Positions 1 through 5,802 of a stretch of DNA of 8,096 bases are shown piece after piece. Source of the DNA: Bordetella parapertussis (lineage in GTDB: Bacteria > Pseudomonadota > Gammaproteobacteria > Burkholderiales > Burkholderiaceae_C); contig CAMDAN010000097.1 in assembly GCA_945888535.1 (NCBI GenBank), positions 1 to 8,096 of the forward strand, in the 5' to 3' direction. Position 1 is the stretch's first letter. Every line of letters starts with the position of its first letter. The position numbers were made by a program, and so were the translations under genes. The notes below the pieces were generated by a model. The model searched no databases. It worked only from the letters and a program-made list of their open reading frames with translations, and was not told the origin of the DNA.

Positions 1-14
1 TAAAACAAACCCTG

Positions 15-35
15 GCCAAGCCCCTTGGCTATAGT
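15..35 (+). promoter_or_regulatory. Hairpin and -10-like element upstream of enoyl-CoA hydratase gene
   Basis: GCCAAG (15-20) and CTTGGC (24-29) form a 6-bp stem with a 3-nt loop. It is followed directly by TATAGT (30-35), a five-of-six match to a sigma-70 -10 hexamer, 31 nt before the ATG. No acceptable -35 lies 16-18 nt upstream. It could be the end of an upstream gene's terminator region, a weak promoter, or chance. Confidence 0.25.
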
Positions 36-66
36 GGGCTAACGCATCACAACCCACTTACACAAC

Positions 67-846
67 ATGAACTACGAACTGATCACCACGCGCATCGAAG
101 GCGAAAAGGTTGCTGTCATTACCCTCAATCGTCCCAAACAACTCAACGCCTTGAATGACGCTTTGATGGATGAGCTGGGGGATGCGCTGAAAAATTTTGA
201 TGCCAATACTGAAATTGGCTGCATGGTCATCACTGGCAGTGAAAAAGCCTTCGCTGCGGGAGCGGATATCAGTGCGATGGCAAATTTCAGCTTTGTCGAC
301 GTGTACAAATCCGGCTACATTTCCCGCAATTGGGAGACGATTCGCACCATTCGAAAACCGGTGATTGCTGCGGTCAGTGGATTTGCATTGGGTGGCGGTT
401 GCGAGCTGGCGATGATGTGCGATTTCATCATCGCAGCCGATAACGCCCGATTTGGTCAACCTGAAATCAAGATCGGTGTTATCCCTGGCGCTGGTGGAAC
501 GCAACGCCTGCCTCGCGCAGTGGGGAAATCCAAAGCCATGGACATGGCGTTGACGGGGCGCATGATGGATGCCGTTGAGGCCGAACGCGCTGGCTTGGTG
601 AGTCGTGTTGTTCCCTTGGCTCATCTCATGGAAGAAGCACTTGCAGCGGCACTCACGATTTCCAGTTATTCACAATTGGCCACGATGGCGGCCAAAGAAA
701 GCGTGAACAGAGCCTTTGAAGGTAGTTTGTCGGATGGGGTAATGTTTGAGCGTCGTCTCTTTCATGCTTTGTTTGCTACCGCCGACCAAAAAGAAGGCAT
801 GGATGCCTTTGTCAATAAACGACCCGCCCACTTTTCCAACCTGTAA
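67..846 (+). CDS. Enoyl-CoA hydratase (crotonase family)
   Basis: Predicted cytoplasmic enzyme of 259 residues that hydrates trans-2-enoyl-CoA to 3-hydroxyacyl-CoA, the second step of fatty acid beta-oxidation. The whole length matches the crotonase fold and resembles mitochondrial short-chain enoyl-CoA hydratase closely. The CoA/oxyanion segment AFAAGADISAM lies at residues 61-71. The second oxyanion segment GFALGGGCEL is at 105-114. The two catalytic glutamates are E113 (in GGGCEL) and E133 (in FGQPEIKIG), spaced 20 apart as in the rat enzyme (E144/E164). The conserved IPGAGGTQRL is at 139-148, and the C-terminal trimerisation helix region ends in KRPAHF. The length is normal for the family. 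The ATG at 67 fits the family N-terminus, but no clear Shine-Dalgarno precedes it. It stands alone here, with a tRNA gene downstream. The acyl chain length and pathway (fatty acid, phenylacetate or amino acid breakdown) cannot be decided, so no symbol is given. Confidence 0.95.
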   Translation: MNYELITTRIEGEKVAVITLNRPKQLNALNDALMDELGDALKNFDANTEIGCMVITGSEKAFAAGADISAMANFSFVDVYKSGYISRNWETIRTIRKPVIAAVSGFALGGGCELAMMCDFIIAADNARFGQPEIKIGVIPGAGGTQRLPRAVGKSKAMDMALTGRMMDAVEAERAGLVSRVVPLAHLMEEALAAALTISSYSQLATMAAKESVNRAFEGSLSDGVMFERRLFHALFATADQKEGMDAFVNKRPAHFSNL

Positions 847-909
847 AAATACCATGACATAGCCAAGGCCTAAGCAATGCATATTGGCGGCTCGAAAGAA
901 TTTTTTAGC

Positions 910-915
910 TATAAT
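910..915 (+). promoter_or_regulatory. Candidate -10 element of the tRNA gene
   Basis: A perfect TATAAT sits 10 nt before the first base of the mature tRNA. Transcription would then start about 4 nt before the tRNA 5' end, giving a very short leader for RNase P. The best -35 candidate is TTGGCG at 884-889, but its 20-nt spacer is too long for a standard sigma-70 promoter. The -10 call is therefore better supported than a full promoter call. Confidence 0.5.
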
Positions 916-925
916 TTCGTCCTTC

Positions 926-1002
926 GGTGATATAGCTCAGTTGGTTAGAGCGCAGCATTCATAATGCTGATGTCGGTGGTTCAAATCCACCTATCACCAC
1001 CA
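926..1002 (+). tRNA. tRNA-Met (anticodon CAU), elongator type
   Basis: A complete 77-nt cloverleaf with encoded CCA. The acceptor stem GGTGATA (926-932) pairs with TATCACC (992-998), followed by discriminator A999 and CCA. The D arm reads GCTCAGTTGGTTAGAGC. The anticodon stem CAGCA/TGCTG encloses the loop TTCATAA, with anticodon CAT at 960-962. The T stem GGTGG (975-979) pairs with CCACC (987-991) around TTCAAAT. It lacks the three consecutive G-C pairs at the base of the anticodon stem that mark initiator tRNA-fMet, so it is most likely elongator tRNA-Met. A tRNA-Ile2, whose CAU anticodon is converted to lysidine-AU by TilS, is the alternative and cannot be excluded by eye. It is followed at once by an intrinsic terminator, so it is probably a single-gene transcript. 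Confidence 0.96.
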
Positions 1003-1010
1003 AATAAGCC

Positions 1011-1044
1011 AAAAAAGGGCGCTGCAAAAGTAGCGCCCTTTTTT
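1011..1044 (+). terminator. Rho-independent terminator of the tRNA gene
   Basis: GGGCGCT (1017-1023) and AGCGCCC (1032-1038) form a perfect 7-bp GC-rich stem with an 8-nt loop, followed by six Ts (1039-1044). A run of six As (1011-1016) precedes the stem, so it could also work on the minus strand. It starts 8 nt after the tRNA CCA end and separates the tRNA from miaB. Confidence 0.93.
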
Positions 1045-1086
1045 CATCACCCACAGCCTCTGGAAAAAACCCATGATCCGCTGCAA

Positions 1087-1115
1087 TTGCTCCCTGCTTT
1101 CGCCCCAACGATAAA
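1087..1115 (+). promoter_or_regulatory. Candidate miaB promoter with very short or no leader
   Basis: TTGCTC (1087-1092) and GATAAA (1110-1115) are 17 nt apart, with three-of-six and four-of-six matches to sigma-70 consensus. The -10-like element ends only 9 nt before the miaB ATG at 1125, so transcription would start at or within a few bases of the start codon. The position after a strong terminator requires a promoter somewhere in 1045-1124, and this is the best one seen, but the match is modest. Confidence 0.35.
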
Positions 1116-1124
1116 GAACACCCC

Positions 1125-2471
1125 ATGACCAAAAAAGTCTTTATCAAAACATTCGGCTGCCAAATGAACGAGTACGACTCCGACAAGATGGCAGACGTTC
1201 TTCGCGCAGCCCAAGGGTACGAAAAAACCGATGACGTAGAACAAGCCGATCTGATTTTGTTCAACACCTGCTCGGTGCGTGAAAAAGCCCAAGAAAAAGT
1301 TTTTTCCGACTTGGGACGCGTCAAACACTTAGCCAAAAAAGGCGTGCAAATTGGCGTAGGCGGCTGCGTGGCTAGCCAAGAAGGGGCTGCGATCATTGCA
1401 CGAGCGCCCTATGTGGACGTGGTTTTTGGTCCGCAAACACTGCACCGCTTGCCTGAGTTACTTAACCAACGTCGACTGAAGAATCAGCCGCAAGTCGACA
1501 TCAGTTTCCCAGAAATCGAGAAATTCGACCACCTTCCCCCTGCCAAGGTGGAAGGCGCCTCCGCATTTGTGAGCATCATGGAAGGATGCTCCAAATATTG
1601 CAGTTATTGCGTCGTTCCTTACACCCGCGGCGAAGAGGTGAGCCGTCCATTTGAAGACGTCTTAGTGGAGGTGGCCGGACTGGCTGATCAAGGCGTGAAA
1701 GAGATAACGCTTTTAGGGCAAAACGTCAATGCTTACCGCGCCAAAATGGTGGGTGAAGCTGAAGGGCGTGGCAGCGACATGGCAGACTTTGCCACGCTAT
1801 TGGAATACGTGTCGGATATTCCGGGCATAGAACGCTTGCGCTATACCACCAGCCACCCTAATGAGTTCACGCCTGCGCTGATCGCGGCTTATGAAAAACT
1901 CCCTAAATTAGTCAGCCATTTGCATTTGCCCGTGCAACACGGATCTGACCGTATTTTGATGGCGATGAAGCGCGGCTACACCGCCATGGAATACAAAAGC
2001 ACAGTGCGCAAACTTCGAGCTATTCGCCCCGACATGTCCATGAGCAGCGACTTCATTGTTGGATTTCCTGGTGAAACGCAAGAAGACTTCGACAAAATGA
2101 TGCAACTCATTGACGATGTCGGCTTTGATAATTCTTTTAGCTTTATTTTCAGCCCCCGCCCGGGCACGCCAGCCGCCAACTTGACTGACACCACACCCCA
2201 TGACGTGAAACTTCGCCGCCTGCAGCACTTGCAAGGCGTAATTAACGAGAGCATTACGCGGATCAGTGACAGCCGTTTAGGTACTGTTCAACGGATTTTG
2301 GTTGAAGGGGCCTCCAAACGCGACGCAACAGAATGGATGGGGCGGACAGAGTGCAATCGGGTCGTCAATTTTGCCGGCCACAGTCGCTTGGTCGGACAGC
2401 TTGTGGATGTAAAAATTACAGAGACGCGGACTTACTCATTGCGGGGTGAAGTGCTCACGAGCGGAATTTAA
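1125..2471 (+). CDS. miaB: tRNA-2-methylthio-N6-dimethylallyladenosine synthase MiaB
   Basis: A radical-SAM methylthiotransferase of 448 residues that converts i6A37 to ms2i6A37 in tRNAs reading UNN codons, using two [4Fe-4S] clusters. The N-terminal methylthiotransferase domain (about 3-105) carries its cluster cysteines at C12 ([12 protein letters not shown]), C49 (NTCSVREKA) and C81 (GGCVASQEG). The radical-SAM CxxxCxxC motif is C155/C159/C162 ([18 protein letters not shown]). Further family signatures are LLGQNVNAY (196-204) and [14 protein letters not shown] (265-278). A C-terminal TRAM RNA-binding domain spans about 380-445. The length is typical, and the motifs favour MiaB over RimO or MtaB. 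The start fits the family N-terminus. Only a weak AAAGA purine tract precedes it, and a -10-like hexamer lies close by. The stop codon overlaps the convergent ffh stop. The adjacent tRNA has a CAU anticodon and is not an expected MiaB substrate, so that proximity should not be over-read. Confidence 0.98.
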   Translation: MTKKVFIKTFGCQMNEYDSDKMADVLRAAQGYEKTDDVEQADLILFNTCSVREKAQEKVFSDLGRVKHLAKKGVQIGVGGCVASQEGAAIIARAPYVDVVFGPQTLHRLPELLNQRRLKNQPQVDISFPEIEKFDHLPPAKVEGASAFVSIMEGCSKYCSYCVVPYTRGEEVSRPFEDVLVEVAGLADQGVKEITLLGQNVNAYRAKMVGEAEGRGSDMADFATLLEYVSDIPGIERLRYTTSHPNEFTPALIAAYEKLPKLVSHLHLPVQHGSDRILMAMKRGYTAMEYKSTVRKLRAIRPDMSMSSDFIVGFPGETQEDFDKMMQLIDDVGFDNSFSFIFSPRPGTPAANLTDTTPHDVKLRRLQHLQGVINESITRISDSRLGTVQRILVEGASKRDATEWMGRTECNRVVNFAGHSRLVGQLVDVKITETRTYSLRGEVLTSGI

Positions 2472-3832
2472 AACGGCATCTTAGGCATGCCCTTCATGCC
2501 TCCCATTCGCTTCATCATTTTCATCATTCCCCCGCCGCTCATTTTTTTCATCATGCCCTGCATTTGTTCAAATTCTTTGAGCATGCGGTTGACCTCTTGA
2601 ACCTGGACTCCAGAACCTGCAGCAATGCGCCGTTTGCGCGTGGCCTTTATTAAATCTGGCTTGCGTCGTTCTAAGGGCGTCATGCTGTGGATGATGCCTT
2701 CTTTGCGGCGAATGTCTTTTTCGGCTTTATCCATGTCGACATGACCTGCTTTGGCCGCCATGGCCGCTGGCAATTTATCCATCAGGCTAGACAAGCCTCC
2801 CATTTGTTTCATTTGCTGAATCTGACCTAAAAAATCATTGAGATCAAAGCCAGCGCCGCTTTTCACTTTGGCGGCAAGTTTTTGCGCCGCTTCCACGTTC
2901 ACGCCCGCCGTGACCTGTTCAACCAAAGCCACGATATCGCCCATACCCAAAATACGACCGGCATGACGCTGGGCATCAAAAATCTCTAAGCCGTCTAACT
3001 TTTCACTGGTACCGGCAAATTTAATAGGTGCGCCGGTGATCTGGCGCACCGACAAAGCCGCGCCACCGCGTGAATCGCCATCGGTTTTAGTAAGAATAAT
3101 GCCCGTTAATGGCAAGGCATCTTTAAAGGCTTTGGCGGTATTGATGGCATCTTGACCTTGCATCGCATCCACTACAAACAGCGTCTCAACCGGTTTAAGC
3201 GCGGCATGCAGGTCTTTGATTTCTGCCATCAACACATCGTCAATCGCCAAGCGGCCCGCTGTATCAACGAGAAGCACATCAAAAAAATGTTTTTTCGCGT
3301 AGTCCAACGCAGCCAAGCCAATATCGACAGGCTTTTGGTCGGGCGTGCTTTCAAACCATTGCGCTCCAGCTTGGCCAGTCACCGTCTTCAATTGTTCGAT
3401 GGCGGCTGGCCGATAGACGTCGGCGGACACGGTGAGTACTTTTTTCTTGCGCTTTTCAATCAGGTGCTTGGCCAACTTGGCCGTTGTGGTCGTTTTACCG
3501 GCGCCTTGTAGACCCGCCATCAAGATGACGGCAGGGGGTTGAGCCGCCAAATTGATGTCACTCACACCTTCGCCCATGGTGGCGGCAAGCTCTTGATTGA
3601 CGATGCTCACCATCAATTGGCCTGGCTGCAAGGAGCCGAATACTTCTTGGCCTAGCGCTTTTTCTTTAACGCGGGCAATAAATTCACGGACTACAGGCAA
3701 GGCCACGTCGGCCTCTAGCAGCGCCATGCGGACTTCGCGCAACATGTCTGCCACGTTGTCTTCCGTGATGCGGGCTTGCCCGCGCAATTCTTTAACAAGG
3801 CGGGATAGTTTTTCAGTGAGGGCGGAGGCCAT
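2468..3832 (-). CDS. ffh: Signal recognition particle protein Ffh (SRP54 GTPase)
   Basis: A 454-residue SRP GTPase that binds 4.5S RNA and signal sequences at the ribosome, then docks with FtsY to target membrane proteins co-translationally. The N domain (1-85) contains [20 protein letters not shown]. The G domain has the P-loop GLQGAGKTT (108-116), DVYRPAA (138-144), DTAGR (190-194) and TKTDGD (248-253). The M domain (about 330-454) has the RNA-binding [11 protein letters not shown] (398-408), then a methionine-rich tail that lines the signal-peptide groove. The frame stays open back to an ATG at 3886, adding 18 residues. I chose ATG 3832 because [12 protein letters not shown] aligns with other Ffh N-termini, and because the extension would cover a strong inverted repeat. 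A modest GGA lies 6 nt before this ATG. It is divergent from the ccsA-like operon, a neighbourhood like ypjD-ffh in Escherichia coli. Confidence 0.98.
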   Translation of the reverse strand: MASALTEKLSRLVKELRGQARITEDNVADMLREVRMALLEADVALPVVREFIARVKEKALGQEVFGSLQPGQLMVSIVNQELAATMGEGVSDINLAAQPPAVILMAGLQGAGKTTTTAKLAKHLIEKRKKKVLTVSADVYRPAAIEQLKTVTGQAGAQWFESTPDQKPVDIGLAALDYAKKHFFDVLLVDTAGRLAIDDVLMAEIKDLHAALKPVETLFVVDAMQGQDAINTAKAFKDALPLTGIILTKTDGDSRGGAALSVRQITGAPIKFAGTSEKLDGLEIFDAQRHAGRILGMGDIVALVEQVTAGVNVEAAQKLAAKVKSGAGFDLNDFLGQIQQMKQMGGLSSLMDKLPAAMAAKAGHVDMDKAEKDIRRKEGIIHSMTPLERRKPDLIKATRKRRIAAGSGVQVQEVNRMLKEFEQMQGMMKKMSGGGMMKMMKRMGGMKGMPKMPF

Positions 3833-3847
3833 AAATATCCAGTGGTG

Positions 3848-3871
3848 CAAAGCCCAAGGTCGTGGGCTTTG
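3848..3871. repeat. 9-bp inverted repeat in the ffh 5' leader
   Basis: CAAAGCCCA (3848-3856) and TGGGCTTTG (3863-3871) form a perfect 9-bp stem with a 6-nt loop. It lies 15 nt upstream of the chosen ffh start, in the 87-bp region between the divergent ffh and ccsA-like genes. In ffh mRNA it would fold just ahead of the ribosome binding site. No T-run follows on the + strand and only a short one on the other, so it is not an obvious terminator. An mRNA leader hairpin or a protein operator are both possible. Confidence 0.6.
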
Positions 3872-3879
3872 AATGAAGA

Positions 3880-3893
3880 CCCGCAAACGCGGG
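3880..3893. repeat. Second short GC-rich hairpin in the ffh/ccsA divergent region
   Basis: CCCGC (3880-3884) and GCGGG (3889-3893) pair around an AAAC tetraloop, 8 bp from the larger inverted repeat. Together the two hairpins take up much of the divergent intergenic region. The stem is only 5 bp, so chance is possible. Confidence 0.4.
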
Positions 3894-3907
3894 CAGTTGC
3901 AAAAGGC

Positions 3908-3913
3908 TAAACT
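3908..3913 (+). promoter_or_regulatory. Candidate -10 element immediately before the ccsA-like gene
   Basis: TAAACT, a four-of-six match to the -10 consensus, ends 6 nt before the ATG at 3920. A start site 7 nt downstream would fall on the ATG itself, implying a leaderless mRNA. No recognisable -35 lies 17 nt upstream (AAACGC at 3885-3890). There is no Shine-Dalgarno at a useful distance; the purine run AAAAGG (3901-3906) is 13 nt from the ATG. Confidence 0.3.
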
Positions 3914-3919
3914 ATTGCC

Positions 3920-4723
3920 ATGATTTTACCAAGTGCATCCCCCGTGAGCCTGGGTTTTACGGTTTTAGCCGCTCTGGCCTATGCGTGGCCCGCGCTGCGC
4001 GCATCGCACATCGGTAGCACCACCGCGCGCTGGTTTGTGGGAATTGCCTGGTTGGCCCACGCAGGGGCACTTTCCATAGGATTGTTAGCCGAACCGCTCC
4101 GCTTCGGTTTTGCCCCTGCCATTTCTGTCACGGCTTGGTTAATCGCCGCGATCTACGCCGTCGAGAGTTATGTTTACCCCAAACTCCCCACCCGCTGGGC
4201 CTTAAGCGCCTTGGCTACCGCTGCAGTTGTATTGGCGCTGCTATTTCCTGGTGGGGCCATGGCCAGCAACGCTTCCGTGTGGCTGCCTTGGCACTTGGCC
4301 ATGGGAATTGCCTGTTACGGGCTTTTTGGAGTAGCCGTCGTTCACGCTTGGTTTATGAGACGCGCAGAAGTACGCATGCGTTTGGCTGCCGACACCCAAA
4401 GCGGCCTGCCCTTGCTAACGCTTGAGCGACTCACCTACCGATTTGCAGCCGCTGGTTTTATTTTGTTAAGCGCCACCCTTTTGGGAGGCTACCTGTTTGG
4501 TGACGTCTTATACGGCCCTTCTAGAGCGTGGCGCTGGGACCATAAAACCGTGTTCTCTGTTTTGTCTTGGTTCACTTTTGCTGCATTACTTTTTGGCCGG
4601 ACATATTTGGGCTGGCGTGGCAAACGTGCGCTTACCTTTCTATATAGCGGGTCAGTTTTTTTACTTTTAGCTTATGTCGGATCTCGCTTTGTGAGTGAGG
4701 TCGTCCTTGGACGCTCAGCATGA
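3920..4723 (+). CDS. ccsA: CcsA/YpjD-type cytochrome c assembly family membrane protein
   Basis: A 267-residue integral inner-membrane protein. About eight hydrophobic segments are visible, near residues 8-27, 37-57, 64-84, 93-111, 122-145, 173-194, 210-230 and 238-258. The C-terminal half carries RAWRWDHKTVFSVLSW (202-217), related to the tryptophan-rich haem-handling motif of CcsA/CcmC proteins but shortened. It is followed by GWRGKRALTF (231-240) and AYVGSRFV (251-258), features I associate with the YpjD/HemX-like branch. Candidate ligand histidines are H47, H125, H142 and H208. Family knowledge links this fold to haem export or cytochrome c maturation, but the YpjD branch beside ffh has no settled function. 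The symbol reflects common annotation rather than proof of system II cytochrome assembly. It is divergent from ffh, and its stop overlaps the next start codon (ATGA at 4720-4723), implying translational coupling. Confidence 0.82.
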   Translation: MILPSASPVSLGFTVLAALAYAWPALRASHIGSTTARWFVGIAWLAHAGALSIGLLAEPLRFGFAPAISVTAWLIAAIYAVESYVYPKLPTRWALSALATAAVVLALLFPGGAMASNASVWLPWHLAMGIACYGLFGVAVVHAWFMRRAEVRMRLAADTQSGLPLLTLERLTYRFAAAGFILLSATLLGGYLFGDVLYGPSRAWRWDHKTVFSVLSWFTFAALLFGRTYLGWRGKRALTFLYSGSVFLLLAYVGSRFVSEVVLGRSA

Positions 4724-4944
4724 AGTACTTGCTCCTGTTTCTTCTGGCACTGTTAATCATTTGGCAATGGCGCACCCACAGAGGTAATAAATCCACCGAT
4801 CGATCGTCTCAACGACGCAGCAAGCTGCCAATTGACATGGTGCCGTGCTCAGACTGCGGCGTGCATCTTGCCTTGCAAGATGCCGTTCAAGGCAAAGATG
4901 GGATTTACTGCAGTGCTGCGCATCGGCAAAGGCATGAGCACTGA
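4720..4944 (+). CDS. PP0621-family small membrane-anchored zinc-ribbon-like protein
   Basis: A 74-residue protein. Residues 1-17 are strongly hydrophobic and form one N-terminal membrane anchor or uncleaved signal segment (no clear cleavage site). A basic, polar linker follows (18-39, rich in R, K and S). The C-terminal domain has four candidate metal ligands in CxxC...CxxxH order: C43, C46 (VPCSDCGVHL), C64 and H68 (YCSAAHRQRH). The pattern resembles a treble-clef or zinc-ribbon knuckle and fits the PP0621 family of uncharacterised proteobacterial proteins. The basic linker after the anchor suggests, by the positive-inside rule, that the metal domain faces the cytoplasm. The start overlaps the upstream stop by 4 nt and the end overlaps ampD by 11 nt, so it is the middle gene of a tight three-gene operon. 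Its function is unknown. The family assignment is from memory of the pattern. Confidence 0.78.
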   Translation: MKYLLLFLLALLIIWQWRTHRGNKSTDRSSQRRSKLPIDMVPCSDCGVHLALQDAVQGKDGIYCSAAHRQRHEH

Positions 4945-5533
4945 TTCAGGCATCTTGGCTACCGACACGTGGCGCCAAGGGTGGTTCGCTTTAGCTCAGC
5001 CCTGCCCCTCCCCTAATTTCGGCCCACGGCCTCTAAAAGCATGCATTGATTTAATCGTCGTGCATTCCATTAGCCTGCCACCAGGCTCGTATGGCGGCAC
5101 TAACGTGCAGGCGCTTTTTACCAATCAGCTCGAATGGGATGCCCACCCCTACTTTCAATCCATTCGAGGTATCGAGGTATCGTCCCATTTTTTTATTACC
5201 CGCCAAGGCGTTGTTTGGCAGTTTGTGAGCTGCGATGACCGTGCTTGGCATGCTGGGGTATCCACTTACCGGGGGCGCGACAATTGCAACGACGACTCCA
5301 TCGGTATTGAACTTGAAGGTTTAGAAGGCGACACGTTTGAAGCCGCGCAGTATCTCGCACTTGCAGACCTCGCTTCCCATATCGGGCAGCGCTATCCTAT
5401 TGCGTACATTGCCGGGCACGAGCATGTAGCAGCGGGAAGAAAGATAGATCCCGGGCCCGGTTTTGATTGGGGCACTTTGCGAGGCGCTTTAAACCACCCA
5501 TTGAAGAACTACTTGCCCTCACAGGAAAAATAA
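4934..5533 (+). CDS. ampD: 1,6-anhydro-N-acetylmuramyl-L-alanine amidase AmpD
   Basis: A 199-residue cytoplasmic zinc amidase that removes the stem peptide from anhydromuropeptides during peptidoglycan recycling. In species with AmpR/AmpC its loss induces beta-lactamase. By alignment with Citrobacter AmpD (H34, H154, D164), the zinc ligands are H44 (VVHSISLPPG), H162 (AGHEH) and D172 (RKIDPGPGFDW). The catalytic glutamate (E116 there) is E126 in SIGIELEG. Other signatures are PSPNFGPRP (25-33), WDAHPYFQSIRG (68-79) and VSCDDRAWHAG (98-108). The frame is open upstream to 4832, but that part overlaps the preceding gene and has no AmpD similarity, so ATG 4934 is chosen. Its only Shine-Dalgarno-like AAAGG sits 1 nt from the ATG, too close to be ideal, so initiation probably depends on ribosomes terminating 8 nt downstream of it. 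There is no signal peptide, as expected for AmpD. A tandem 8-bp repeat lies inside at 5165-5180. Confidence 0.95.
   Translation: MSTDSGILATDTWRQGWFALAQPCPSPNFGPRPLKACIDLIVVHSISLPPGSYGGTNVQALFTNQLEWDAHPYFQSIRGIEVSSHFFITRQGVVWQFVSCDDRAWHAGVSTYRGRDNCNDDSIGIELEGLEGDTFEAAQYLALADLASHIGQRYPIAYIAGHEHVAAGRKIDPGPGFDWGTLRGALNHPLKNYLPSQEK
5165..5182 (+). repeat. Tandem 8-bp repeat inside ampD
   Basis: CGAGGTAT occurs twice head to tail (5165-5172 and 5173-5180) and is followed by CG, the first two bases of a third copy. It encodes RGIEVS in AmpD, which fits the family, so it does not look like a recent disruptive duplication. The unit is not a multiple of three, so gain or loss of one copy would shift the frame. 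Confidence 0.85.
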
Positions 5534-5567
5534 ATTTGTTACAAATTTGATTTTTTCACCTTTTTTT
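5532..5567 (+). terminator. Possible weak AT-rich terminator after ampD
   Basis: AAATTTGT (5532-5539) and ACAAATTT (5541-5548) are perfect inverted arms that begin within the ampD stop codon. They are followed by six Ts (5551-5556) and seven Ts (5561-5567). The stem is almost all A-T with a minimal loop, far weaker than the tRNA terminator at 1011-1044. It may be only a partial transcription stop. Confidence 0.4.
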
Positions 5568-5580
5568 CTTCGTCGAAAAA

Positions 5581-5606
5581 GTAACGGAAAACCGACAAAC
5601 CGTTAC
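5581..5606. repeat. Inverted repeat GTAACGG / CCGTTAC
   Basis: GTAACGG (5581-5587) and CCGTTAC (5600-5606) are perfect 7-bp arms with a 12-nt spacer. The right arm also starts a second dyad, GTTA-CA-TAAC (5602-5611), and GTTAC occurs again at 5538-5542 in the ampD-proximal repeat. TTTTTC (5563-5568) and GAAAAA (5575-5580) form another small dyad directly before it. A stem-loop or a binding site for an unknown regulator are both possible. Confidence 0.5.
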
Positions 5607-5754
5607 ATAACAATGCCTTCCAAAGAAAATACCATTTTGCGCAAATAAATGTAAGTGTTCAGCATGACCTTGTCTTAAAAGACGCGCCGCATTTCATGGT
5701 CCTTCGCTAGACTACATTTGAAGCAAAACCCCAAGAGCCACTTTTCATGCCTGT

Positions 5755-5770
5755 ACACTACCTGTAGTGG
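5755..5770 (+). promoter_or_regulatory. NrdR box 1 (distal)
   Basis: ACACTACCTGTAGTGG matches the NrdR consensus acaCwAtATaTwGtgt at 12 of 16 positions and has perfect CACTAC/GTAGTG arms. Its centre is 32 bp, about three helical turns, upstream of box 2, the spacing typical of paired NrdR boxes. NrdR is the zinc-finger/ATP-cone repressor of ribonucleotide reductase genes. Confidence 0.8.
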
Positions 5771-5771
5771 C

Positions 5772-5800
5772 TTGCGCACTGTCCACACACTAGATATAGT
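5772..5800 (+). promoter_or_regulatory. Candidate nrdA promoter between and within the NrdR boxes
   Basis: TTGCGC (5772-5777) and TATAGT (5795-5800) are separated by 17 nt. The -10 matches consensus at five of six positions; the -35 is weak (three of six). The -35 lies between the two NrdR boxes and the -10 inside box 2, a classic repression layout. Transcription would start near 5807. The A/T-rich dyad itself contributes the -10 match, so the promoter call is less certain than the operators. Confidence 0.55.
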
Positions 5801-5802
5801 GT
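5787..5802 (+). promoter_or_regulatory. NrdR box 2 (proximal)
   Basis: ACACTAGATATAGTGT matches the NrdR consensus at 15 of 16 positions. The dyad extends to 22 bp (5784-5805) with a single mismatched base pair, through extra CAC/GTG arms. It overlaps the candidate nrdA -10 element, so bound NrdR would block RNA polymerase. Confidence 0.9.

Noticed and set aside
414..435. ATGATG...CATCAT inverted repeat within the enoyl-CoA hydratase gene.
   Set aside because: It lies in the conserved catalytic segment, where the codons are fixed by the protein sequence, and needs no separate explanation.
58..624. Long open frame of 188 codons on the minus strand, opposite the enoyl-CoA hydratase gene.
   Set aside because: It is fully antisense to a clear enzyme gene, has no recognisable domain or ribosome binding site, and has a composition typical of an antisense shadow.
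3833..3886. N-terminal extension of Ffh from an ATG at 3886 (18 extra residues).
   Set aside because: The extension has no similarity to Ffh proteins and would include the 9-bp inverted repeat. The ATG at 3832 gives the canonical N-terminus.
3897..3902. TTGCAA, considered as a -35 for either ffh (read on the minus strand) or the ccsA-like gene.
   Set aside because: At 17-nt spacing the partner hexamers are poor (TCTTCA for ffh, and a position inside the coding sequence for the ccsA-like gene).
4832..4933. Upstream start for AmpD at 4832.
   Set aside because: It would overlap most of the preceding small gene and encodes an out-of-frame reading of its cysteine-rich segment, with no AmpD similarity.
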